A stretch of DNA of 5,434 nt, taken from the NCBI GenBank assembly GCA_003009815.1, contig PXPD01000045.1:1-5434 (forward strand), given 5' to 3'. The DNA comes from Nanohaloarchaea archaeon SW_4_43_9. Lineage in GTDB: Archaea > Nanohalarchaeota > Nanosalinia > Nanosalinales > Nanosalinaceae. Every line of letters begins with the position of its first letter. Positions within the stretch are counted from its first letter, which is position 1. Under the pieces are notes generated by a model. The model worked only from the letters and a program-made list of their open reading frames with translations. It was not told where the DNA came from and searched no databases. Positions 1-4,449 of the stretch are shown in pieces. The position numbers and the translations under genes are program-made.

Positions 1-920
1 TGAGGCTTGGTGTAGGGAAAGGAATAATAAGAGATGCGCTATCAGAAGCATTTTTCGATGGAAAACATTCAGAGAAAATTCAGCGAGCATACGATCTAAC
101 AAATGACTTCACAGAGGTCGCCAGAGCATGTAAAGAAGGGGTTGAAGAACTGGAGAAACTAGAGATCGAACTTTTCCGCCCGATTAACTCAATGCTCGCC
201 AAGAAAGTCGATACAATTGAGGAAGGATTTGAAGAAGTTGGCGAACCAGCAGCTACTGACTACAAATTTGATGGCATGAGAGCCCAACTGCATAAGAAGG
301 GGGACGAAGTCCAGATATTTACCCGGCGACTTGAAAATGTAACCGAACAGTTCCCGGATGTGAAGACAGCAATCAAAAACAATATTGACTCAAACAAATG
401 TATAGTCGACGCAGAAATTGTTGCCTACAACCCGAATGATGGCTCAACTATCCCTTTCCAGCAACTTTCCAAGAGAATTAAGAGGAAATACGACATCCAG
501 AAGCTCAAGGAGGAAATACCTGTAGAAGTAAGGCCTTTCGACCTTATCTATGAAAACGGATCAAAACTGGAAGAAGAATACCAAGACAGATGGAAACACC
601 TAGAACAGATAGCTGAAGAGGAAAAACGGGAGATCAGGATGGCTGATCACAGGGAAACCAGCGATCCTGAAGAGGTACAGAAACTCCAGCAGAAAAGTCT
701 ATCAAAGGGACATGAAGGGATCATGATGAAATCATTGGAAGCTGAGTACAAACCAGGTAACCGGGTCGGCTACATGGTAAAGCTGAAACCAGTAATGGAG
801 ACTCTAGATCTAGCGATAATAGGTGCAAAATGGGGAGAGGGACGGAGAAGCGACTGGCTGTCCCGGCTAAAGCTTGGATGTTGGGACAGAAATGAACAGG
901 AATACCTGATGGGGAGGTAA
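1..920 (+). CDS. lig: ATP-dependent DNA ligase, 5'-partial, prematurely ended
   Basis: Seals nicks in duplex DNA using ATP, joining Okazaki fragments and repair products. The reading frame is open from the left edge (first full codon at 3), so the ATG at 192 is internal and the true start lies outside the window. About 305 residues are visible. They begin in the N-terminal DNA-binding domain (RLGVGKGIIRDAL) and pass into the nucleotidyltransferase core. Motif I is KFDG, with the adenylated lysine codon at 264-266. Further motifs are TRR (Ia), DAEIVAY (III), FDLIY (IIIa), EGIMMKS (IV) and YMVKLKP (V). The OB-fold begins with WGEGRRS, but the frame stops at TAA 918-920 soon after GCWDRNEQEYL, where archaeal homologues continue for roughly 85 residues. 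The missing end, including motif VI, is found just downstream in another frame. Family assignment is firm. Whether the break is real or an artefact cannot be told from one sequence. Confidence 0.93.
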   Translation, partial: RLGVGKGIIRDALSEAFFDGKHSEKIQRAYDLTNDFTEVARACKEGVEELEKLEIELFRPINSMLAKKVDTIEEGFEEVGEPAATDYKFDGMRAQLHKKGDEVQIFTRRLENVTEQFPDVKTAIKNNIDSNKCIVDAEIVAYNPNDGSTIPFQQLSKRIKRKYDIQKLKEEIPVEVRPFDLIYENGSKLEEEYQDRWKHLEQIAEEEKREIRMADHRETSDPEEVQKLQQKSLSKGHEGIMMKSLEAEYKPGNRVGYMVKLKPVMETLDLAIIGAKWGEGRRSDWLSRLKLGCWDRNEQEYLMGR

Positions 921-1087
921 AAGTGAGGCCAGAAGTGATAATTGAGGCAGAGTATGAGGAAATTCAGAAATCTCCGAATTATGATTCAGGCTACGCATTG
1001 AGGTTTCCAAGAATGAAGCAGTTTAGAGAAGACAAGGATGAAGCTGATTCTCTAGGAAAAGTTGAGAATCTATACGATAGCCAGTAA
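908..1087 (+). pseudogene. lig: Displaced C-terminal end of the DNA ligase (motif VI segment)
   Basis: This frame reads DGEVKVRPEVIIEAEYEEIQ, then SPNYDSGYALRFPR and REDK, ending at TAA 1085-1087. It matches the expected C-terminus of archaeal ATP-dependent ligases; REDK is motif VI of the OB-fold, needed for ligase self-adenylation. It is in a different frame from the main ligase ORF. From memory of haloarchaeal ligases, about 29 residues between the two parts (the VG-x-ATGYTDEEL-type stretch) are absent. This fits a loss of 3n+1 bases near position 908. GTG at 923 preceded by GGAGGT (913-918) could in principle start a separate 54-residue peptide. However, the spacing is 4-5 nt shorter than at the other Shine-Dalgarno sites here, and the same bases simply encode GEV. 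An artefact or pseudogene is the more likely reading. Confidence 0.8.
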
Positions 1088-1104
1088 AATAGAAAGAAAA
1101 ATAG
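1086..1104 (-). terminator. Oligo-T terminator of the zinc-finger gene
   Basis: On the minus strand this is a T-rich tract (two T-runs split by CTTTC) starting about 18 nt after the stop of the membrane zinc-finger gene. Archaeal RNA polymerase terminates at such T tracts without needing a hairpin. It overlaps the ligase stop codon, so the two convergent genes are packed closely. Confidence 0.5.
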
Positions 1105-1121
1105 GTTGAAACCAGGCTTAC

Positions 1122-1484
1122 TTACTCATGTTTCTGTGCCTGGTGAATGTGCATTCCTCTCTCTGTATCGAAAGTCTTACCACATTCAGAACAGGTATTT
1201 CCTTCCTGAACAGGCTGAGCCTGTTCTACTCCCTCATCGGTTTCTCCTTCAATTGCTTCAGTAAACTGTCTCTGCATTCCATCAGTCTGAGAAGATTCCT
1301 TTTGTTCTCTTCTCATCTTTAGCTCGTCACTTTCAAGCCATACAATGAAAGCACCAACTAGGACTAGTAGAGGGCCAATACCTGCTTTTACGAAGGTCAG
1401 AACTTCAGGCCAAAAACCCAGAGTTGAATAAACTCCAAGTGTTACCATTAATGCTCCGACCAGAATCTTCAGTGCTGGATGCAT
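1122..1484 (-). CDS. Small membrane protein with C-terminal C2H2 zinc finger
   Basis: Function unknown. Starting at ATG 1484 the protein has 120 residues. Two hydrophobic segments (about residues 4-24 and 35-50) flank a short GFWPEVLTFV loop. WLESDELKMRREQK follows, so the basic residues after the second helix place the tail in the cytoplasm. Next is an acidic, glutamine-rich linker of about 40 residues, and then a classical zinc finger: CSEC, FDTERGM, then HIHQAQKH, giving C-x2-C-x12-H-x4-H. Isolated fingers of this style are common in haloarchaeal proteins. A GTG at 1508 would add eight residues (MLLHLCDT). The TATA-like element near 1519 would start transcription at about 1493, inside that extension, so ATG 1484 is preferred. 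The gene is divergent from L15e and convergent with the ligase. It may be a membrane-tethered nucleic-acid- or protein-binding factor, but this is inference. Confidence 0.8.
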   Translation of the reverse strand: MHPALKILVGALMVTLGVYSTLGFWPEVLTFVKAGIGPLLVLVGAFIVWLESDELKMRREQKESSQTDGMQRQFTEAIEGETDEGVEQAQPVQEGNTCSECGKTFDTERGMHIHQAQKHE

Positions 1485-1514
1485 AGTATCACACAAGTGT
1501 AATAACACATTGAA

Positions 1515-1525
1515 GTTTTATGTAT
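1515..1525 (-). promoter_or_regulatory. TATA-like element of the zinc-finger membrane gene
   Basis: The minus strand reads ATACATAAAAC here. Its centre lies about 35 nt before ATG 1484, which would give a transcript with a leader of about 8 nt. No Shine-Dalgarno sequence is visible. The match to the archaeal TATA consensus is only moderate. Confidence 0.4.
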
Positions 1526-1558
1526 TTCCCCTCACAAATCTAAAACAAACCAGGTTTT

Positions 1559-1572
1559 GCTGATGCATCAGC
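1559..1572. promoter_or_regulatory. Perfect 14-bp palindrome, candidate operator
   Basis: GCTGATGCATCAGC is its own reverse complement. It sits between the divergent zinc-finger and L15e genes, about 13 bp upstream of the L15e TATA box. Its size and position fit a binding site for a dimeric (wHTH or HTH) regulator acting on one or both promoters. No regulator is identified. Confidence 0.4.
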
Positions 1573-1585
1573 CAATCCAACCCTC

Positions 1586-1627
1586 TTTTATAACATTTTC
1601 TTGATATCAATACACACAGGAGCTGAT
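1586..1627 (+). promoter_or_regulatory. L15e promoter and Shine-Dalgarno site
   Basis: TTTTATAAC (1586-1594) is a good archaeal TATA box and predicts a transcript start near 1616. AGGAGCTGAT (1618-1627) matches 9 of 10 bases of the ideal Shine-Dalgarno AGGAGGTGAT and ends 7 nt before ATG 1635. A perfect 10-bp palindrome, TTGATATCAA (1601-1610), lies between the TATA box and the predicted start, where a bound repressor could block initiation. Confidence 0.6.
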
Positions 1628-1634
1628 ACAGAAA

Positions 1635-2129
1635 ATGTCATATTATCAATACGCTCGTGAGCAGTACGAGCAGCCGAAGGAAAACCTAGATGATATCTGG
1701 CAGGAAAGACTTGTAGAATGGAGACAGGAAGAAAAAATAAAGAACGTGGACAACCCAACAAGAATCTCAAAGGCAAGAACACAGGGATACAAAGCCAAGA
1801 AAGGATTACAAAACCGTTACTCCTCAAAGAAGTCTAAGAGAGTTATCGCAGAGCAGAGAACCTCGAAAAAGTATCCGAACCTCGAAGTGCTTGACAGCTA
1901 CTGGGTAGCAGAAGACGGAGACTACAAATGGTACGAAGTCATCATGGTAGACCCTGAGCACCCAGAAATCCAGAACGACAACGATATCAACTGGATCTGC
2001 GATAAGCAAAGCAGAGCAGAAAGAGGACTGACTCCAGCAGGCAAGAAGTCAAGAGGCCTTCAAAACAGAGGCAAAGGCGCAGAAAAGGTTAGGCCCTCAC
2101 AGAGTGCTAACGATGGAAGAACCAAGTAA
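1635..2129 (+). CDS. rpl15e: Large-subunit ribosomal protein L15e, shortened centrally
   Basis: Component of the archaeal 50S subunit, binding 23S rRNA. The N-terminus (MSYYQYAREQY, then WQERLVEWR, PTRISKARTQGYKAKKG) and the second half (RVIAEQRTSKKYPNLEVL, SYWVAEDGDYKWYEVIMVDP, NWICDKQ, RGLTPAGKKSRGL, GKGAEKVRPS) are unmistakable L15e. The protein has 164 residues against roughly 190-196 in other archaea. The shortfall is concentrated after residue 57. Relatives carry a very basic stretch here (ARVxVRKGxxRKxRxxxGRRxKRxG type), while this protein jumps from GYKAKKG to LQNRYSSKKS. About 27 residues are missing in frame, with the junction near 1805. That segment normally lies against rRNA, so a real loss would be remarkable. 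The start is supported by the strong Shine-Dalgarno site. The gene is followed at a distance by the RNase P pair, a familiar archaeal neighbourhood. Confidence 0.95.
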   Translation: MSYYQYAREQYEQPKENLDDIWQERLVEWRQEEKIKNVDNPTRISKARTQGYKAKKGLQNRYSSKKSKRVIAEQRTSKKYPNLEVLDSYWVAEDGDYKWYEVIMVDPEHPEIQNDNDINWICDKQSRAERGLTPAGKKSRGLQNRGKGAEKVRPSQSANDGRTK

Positions 2130-2130
2130 A

Positions 2131-2157
2131 ATTTCTCTACTCATCTAATCTCTATTC
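2131..2157 (+). terminator. Pyrimidine-rich tract after L15e
   Basis: A T- and C-rich stretch begins directly after the L15e stop. It has short T-runs only, so it is a weak candidate for factor-independent archaeal termination. Confidence 0.3.
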
Positions 2158-2161
2158 CATA

Positions 2162-2352
2162 TCATACCGCCTGGTGAAGAAGTATAGCCGAAGTCAGCGC
2201 AATTTGCATTGATTTCTCAACACGGCTGCTTATGACTATTTCGCCGGCAGAAAGCATAATAGAGCTCTGTTTCAGGATAGTTTTCTAGATCTCCAACCTT
2301 CGGGAAAGGTTTCATCATACTCAAATTCACGAATCACTAGGAATCTTGACAT
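2162..2352 (-). pseudogene. Possible frameshifted small ORF, unrecognised
   Basis: The 258-bp gap between L15e and rnp3 has no intact gene, but the minus strand holds two readable pieces. From ATG 2352 it reads MSRFLVIREFEYDETFPEGW and stops at 2272. Another frame, open across the AAAA run (plus-strand TTTT at 2281-2284), reads TILKQSSIMLSAGEIVISSR and ends VEKSMQIALTSAILLHQAV at TGA 2164-2162. Reading the run as AAAAA joins them into a 63-residue protein. I do not recognise the family. There is no clear TATA box or Shine-Dalgarno site, and chance open frames of this size are possible. Also here is a 6-bp inverted repeat with a 5-nt loop (2295-2311). Confidence 0.3.
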
Positions 2353-2357
2353 CAAAT

Positions 2358-2365
2358 GATTAAAG
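2358..2365 (+). promoter_or_regulatory. TATA-like element of rnp3, leaderless start
   Basis: GATTAAAG is centred about 26 nt before ATG 2388. Transcription would therefore begin at or next to the start codon. No Shine-Dalgarno sequence is present, which agrees with a leaderless mRNA. Confidence 0.4.
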
Positions 2366-2387
2366 CCTAACCGAGAATCTGTACAGT

Positions 2388-2945
2388 ATGCCTCAGTTCT
2401 ATGACCTATGTATTCGGGATAGATCAGAGGAATTAGAAGCCAAGATGCAGGAACTAGGCTGGAATATTAGCCCGGGTTTGGAAACAGTATTTTTGGAAGC
2501 TAAAGAGTGGGGAGAGCTGAAGAGAAAAATTGGGGAAGAAAGAAATGAGGCCGACGTCCTCGTTTTCAAAGGCGGAAATGAAAAACTCAACAGGAAAGCC
2601 TGCGAAGACTCCAGAATAGATGTTTTACTACACCCTGAGAAAGGAAGGAAGGACTCAGGTTTCAACCATGTAATAGCAAAAGAGGCGTCAAAGAATCAGG
2701 TGGCGATAGGGCTGGATATAGCTTTAATTACTGAAGCCTCTAATAAGGTACAGAGCCATTTATTGAGACACTGGAAGAGAAACCTGATGCTCTGTGAAAA
2801 GTACAACTCTCCCTACATAATAACGACCAGCGCAAGAAACAAGTATGAACTGAGAGCGCCAAAAGACCTAGAATCTATTATTGAATCTCTAGGGTACAAT
2901 GGCAAGAAAGCTGTTTCAGAGTTCCCTGAACAAATAAGAAGGTGA
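2388..2945 (+). CDS. rnp3: RNase P protein component 3 (Rpp30 family)
   Basis: Protein subunit of archaeal RNase P, which removes 5' leaders from pre-tRNA. Rpp30 has a PHP-like TIM-barrel fold and works as a pair with Pop5, encoded immediately downstream. Diagnostic stretches are YDLCIRDRSEELEAKMQELGW (residues 5-25), DVLVFKGGNEKLNRKA (56-71), IDVLLHPEKGRKDSGFNHV (77-95) with the family HPE-RKDSG signature, VAIGLD (105-110), and TTSARNKYELRAPKDLESI (146-164). At 185 residues it is shorter than the roughly 205-232 of characterised archaeal homologues. The distance from LGW to the following GLE-x-x-FLEA strand is only about four residues, where relatives have some 30, so one early barrel element may be missing. 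The AGG-TGA at its end doubles as the ribosome binding site of the next gene. Confidence 0.92.
   Translation: MPQFYDLCIRDRSEELEAKMQELGWNISPGLETVFLEAKEWGELKRKIGEERNEADVLVFKGGNEKLNRKACEDSRIDVLLHPEKGRKDSGFNHVIAKEASKNQVAIGLDIALITEASNKVQSHLLRHWKRNLMLCEKYNSPYIITTSARNKYELRAPKDLESIIESLGYNGKKAVSEFPEQIRR
2940..2945 (+). promoter_or_regulatory. Shine-Dalgarno site of rnp2 overlapping the rnp3 stop
   Basis: AGGTGA includes the TGA stop of rnp3 and lies 6 nt before the GTG start at 2952. This fixes that GTG as the start and implies coupled translation of the two RNase P partners. Confidence 0.7.
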
Positions 2946-2951
2946 GAAAAA

Positions 2952-3287
2952 GTGAAGCCTCTACCACCATCTATCAGAGAGAAAAAACGGTACTTAAAAT
3001 TCAAGGTTCACGCAGAAAGAGATGTAGAATTCGGTGAAATTGCTGATGCTATCTGGAATTCATCTCTCAACTATCTTGGCTCAAAGAAGACAGGAGAAGC
3101 CAATCACTGGCTTATAAAAAATCAGTTCGACAAAGACAGACAAACAGGAATAATCAAGGTTGAAAGATCTTTGTTAGATGATTTCAGATCTTCCATAGCA
3201 CTTATAGATGAGATCGGAGACAAAAACGGATTTATTGAAATTCAGAGGGTTTCTGGCAGCATTAAGAAGCTGAAAAATGACTCATAA
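2952..3287 (+). CDS. rnp2: RNase P protein component 2 (Pop5 family)
   Basis: Pop5-type subunit of archaeal RNase P, which dimerises and pairs with Rpp30 to support the catalytic domain of the RNA. The 111-residue sequence is complete by family standards (about 110-140). It shows LPPSIREKKRYLKFKV near the N-terminus (residues 4-19), AIWNSSLNYLGSKKTGEAN (33-51) and HWLIKNQFDKDRQTGIIKVER (52-72). The hallmark C-terminal RVSGSIKKLK (99-108) closes it. GTG start at 2952, six bases after a Shine-Dalgarno sequence that overlaps the rnp3 stop, so the two genes form one operon. No deletion is apparent, unlike several neighbours. Confidence 0.93.
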   Translation: MKPLPPSIREKKRYLKFKVHAERDVEFGEIADAIWNSSLNYLGSKKTGEANHWLIKNQFDKDRQTGIIKVERSLLDDFRSSIALIDEIGDKNGFIEIQRVSGSIKKLKNDS

Positions 3288-3299
3288 ACAGTCTGTTAA

Positions 3300-3307
3300 T
3301 TTATATA
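3300..3307 (+). promoter_or_regulatory. Consensus TATA box in the rnp2-TBP gap
   Basis: TTTATATA matches the archaeal TATA consensus. It would start transcription near 3330, about 100 nt before the TBP start codon. It could drive a long-leader TBP transcript or a short non-coding RNA. No ORF follows it. A 6-bp inverted repeat (3311-3316 with 3337-3342) spans the predicted start. Confidence 0.35.
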
Positions 3308-3371
3308 GCCCTTCTGAATTACTGTTCTTCGCCACACAGAAGCCCAGAAATCATACCTTTTAAAAGAGTTG

Positions 3372-3427
3372 TTTATAAAGGCTAACTTAGAAGTCATTAT
3401 TTATAAACCGAGCTTCTACCAGGTGAT
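3372..3427 (+). promoter_or_regulatory. Tandem TATA boxes and Shine-Dalgarno site of the TBP gene
   Basis: Two identical palindromic octamers, TTTATAAA, lie at 3372-3379 and 3400-3407, exactly 28 bp apart. The upstream box predicts a start near 3402 and a leader of about 32 nt carrying AGGTGAT (3421-3427), a perfect 7-base Shine-Dalgarno match 6 nt before the ATG. The downstream box predicts a start near 3430, giving an essentially leaderless message without that site. The downstream box occupies the start site of the upstream one, and the arms TAGAAG/CTTCTA (3388-3393, 3413-3418) flank it. This layout would suit autoregulation by TBP. Confidence 0.6.
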
Positions 3428-3433
3428 CAAAAA

Positions 3434-3925
3434 ATGAGCGAAGACGCTTTTGAAGACGAAAACATCAAGATTGAAAACGTAGTAGCCTCCACAACCCTCG
3501 ACAGGAGAATGCCTCTCGACAGGATCGCTATCTACCTAGAAAACACAGAGTACGAACCGGAACAGTTCCCAGGACTAGTATACAGACTGGAAGAACCGAA
3601 AGCAGCAGCATTACTATTCGGTTCAGGAAAGGTCGTATGCACAGGAACACAGAGCCCTGAAATGGCGAAGGACGCAGTACACAAGATCATCGACGAGCTA
3701 AGAGAAGCGGACGTCGAGATCGACAGGATTGCATTCGAACTGGTTGGAACAGAGTACGAACCGGAACAGTTCCCAGGGCTAGTATACAGAATCGACGAAC
3801 CAAATGTAGTATTCCTGCTATTCTCATCAGGAAGAATCGTCTGCACAGGAGGTAGAACCTACGACGATGTCAGAAGTGGCATCTCAAAACTTAAAGAGAA
3901 CCTCGAAGAAATCGGGGCTCTCTGA
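3434..3925 (+). CDS. tbp: TATA-box binding protein (TBP), second repeat truncated
   Basis: General transcription factor that binds and bends TATA DNA to recruit TFB and RNA polymerase. TBP is a saddle of two similar repeats. Repeat 1 is complete: KIENVVASTTL (strand S1, with the DNA-contacting Asn15), EYEPEQFPGLVYR, ALLFGSGKVVCTG and helix H2 up to about residue 93. Repeat 2 has EYEPEQFPGLVYR (107-119), FLLFSSGRIVCTG and a C-terminal helix. However, it passes directly from DVEI (93-96) to DRIAFEL. The linker and the S1' strand with its NIVAS-type motif, about 22-24 residues, are absent. The protein therefore has 163 residues instead of about 185, and the repeats are 68 residues apart rather than about 90. 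All four intercalating Phe positions (45, 62, 113, 130) remain. The acidic N-terminus (SEDAFEDEN) fits a halophile. Start set by a perfect Shine-Dalgarno site. Confidence 0.95.
   Translation: MSEDAFEDENIKIENVVASTTLDRRMPLDRIAIYLENTEYEPEQFPGLVYRLEEPKAAALLFGSGKVVCTGTQSPEMAKDAVHKIIDELREADVEIDRIAFELVGTEYEPEQFPGLVYRIDEPNVVFLLFSSGRIVCTGGRTYDDVRSGISKLKENLEEIGAL
3545..3586 (+). repeat. Intragenic direct repeat, copy 1 (TBP repeat 1)
   Basis: 42 bp encoding the end of T-EYEPEQFPGLVYR. It is identical to 3749-3790 except for one base (GGA versus GGG in the Gly codon). The amino-acid repeat is normal for TBP; the near-complete identity at synonymous sites is not required by it. Confidence 0.85.
3749..3790 (+). 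repeat. Intragenic direct repeat, copy 2 (TBP repeat 2)
   Basis: Second copy, 204 bp downstream of the first and in the same frame, with 41 of 42 bases matching. Such identity is a natural substrate for gene conversion or slippage between the two halves of the gene. Confidence 0.85.
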
Positions 3926-3956
3926 TCCTTAATTTCTCTTATTCTTTTATCTTCTA
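3926..3956 (+). terminator. T-rich terminator after TBP
   Basis: Several T-runs in a pyrimidine-rich tract begin right after the TBP stop. This is the usual form of intrinsic archaeal termination. Confidence 0.5.
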
Positions 3957-3975
3957 ACTAACTTAATTTCATCTT

Positions 3976-4132
3976 CTACGCTGCAGCCTCATCAGGCGTC
4001 TCAGCTTCCTCAACATGACGCCAAGTTACATCCACATTCCCAGTTTTCCTAATTCAGAAGCAAGGATTGTATATCTCTCACAGTAAATACTCCAGCTACA
4101 AAAATTTTGTCTATATCTTCAGGAACTCTCAT
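3976..4132 (-). pseudogene. Frameshifted small ORF downstream of the dehydratase, unrecognised
   Basis: ATG 4132 lies 2 nt past the dehydratase stop on the same strand, an operon-like spacing. It reads MRVPEDIDKIFVAGVFTVRD and stops at TAG 4051-4049. A protein-like ending, TGNVDVTWRHVEEAETPDEA, is present in another frame and stops at TAG 3978-3976. The third frame supplies RYTILASELGK between them. Two single-base additions would join all three into a protein of about 53 residues: one near the GAGAGA at plus-strand 4071-4077, and one turning the AAAA run (plus TTTT 4044-4047) into AAAAA. The acidic, coherent C-terminus looks coding, but I do not recognise the family. It could be a decayed gene, or an intact one with base-calling errors. 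Confidence 0.4.
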
Positions 4133-4134
4133 AT

Positions 4135-4434
4135 CTATCCCCAATCTATCTCTCCAACTTTATCCTCAATTTTCTCCGCCATTTCAAGATCTTTCTCCGT
4201 TACCCCGTCTTCTTCATGGCTCCAGAGATCTATCTCTACAGCGCCGTACTCAACCTTCACTTCAGGGTGATGGAACTCTTCCTCAGCTATTGAGAAAACC
4301 GCATTCGCAAAGAATGCTGCATCTCTATAGTTTTCAAACTCGACTCGAGTGGTAAGCTTATCGCTGTAAAAACTCCATATCTGCATTTCATCAAGTTTTT
4401 CATCTATCTCCTCATCAGGAAGTTTGCCAGTCAT
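4135..4434 (-). CDS. Pterin-4a-carbinolamine dehydratase (PCD/DCoH family)
   Basis: Dehydrates 4a-hydroxytetrahydropterins to quinonoid dihydropterin. The role in archaea is less clear and may concern other pterin cofactors. From ATG 4434 the protein has 99 residues, normal for the family. It starts MTGKLPDEEIDEKLDEMQIW and continues with VEFENYRDAAFFANAVFSIA. The active-site motif is EEEFHHPEVKVEYGAVEIDL, with His55-His56-Pro57, followed by WSHEEDGVTEKDLEMAEKIED with the third histidine at 73. A TTG at 4473 would add 13 residues (through KVKKYRPGLLV), but these are unlike family N-termini and would cover the MCM promoter, so ATG 4434 is preferred. It is divergent from MCM and possibly co-transcribed with the broken small ORF after it. 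Confidence 0.88.
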   Translation of the reverse strand: MTGKLPDEEIDEKLDEMQIWSFYSDKLTTRVEFENYRDAAFFANAVFSIAEEEFHHPEVKVEYGAVEIDLWSHEEDGVTEKDLEMAEKIEDKVGEIDWG

Positions 4435-4449
4435 AACCAGTAAACCGGG

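Noticed and set aside
913..925. GGAGGT plus GTG as a genuine translation start for a separate ligase C-terminal peptide
   Set aside because: At L15e, Pop5 and TBP the core GGT-equivalent T lies 9-11 nt before the start codon; here it is only 5 nt. The same bases encode a GEV sequence expected in the ligase, so the motif is probably coincidental.
1588..2009. Minus-strand ORFs opposite L15e
   Set aside because: They are shadows of L15e, whose plus-strand frame is unmistakable.
2272..2318. Minus-strand ATGATGA and CTGA resembling a C/D box guide RNA
   Set aside because: Boxes C and D are about 36 nt apart, but no convincing D' and C' boxes lie between them, and the stretch overlaps the possible frameshifted ORF.
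3532..3846. Minus-strand 104-residue ORF with an internal repeat
   Set aside because: Its repeat is only the antisense image of the TBP duplication.
4067..4355. Two overlapping plus-strand ORFs of 67 and 82 residues
   Set aside because: They lie antisense to the well-supported dehydratase and its downstream ORF, have low-complexity Ser/Leu-rich translations, and match no family I recognise.
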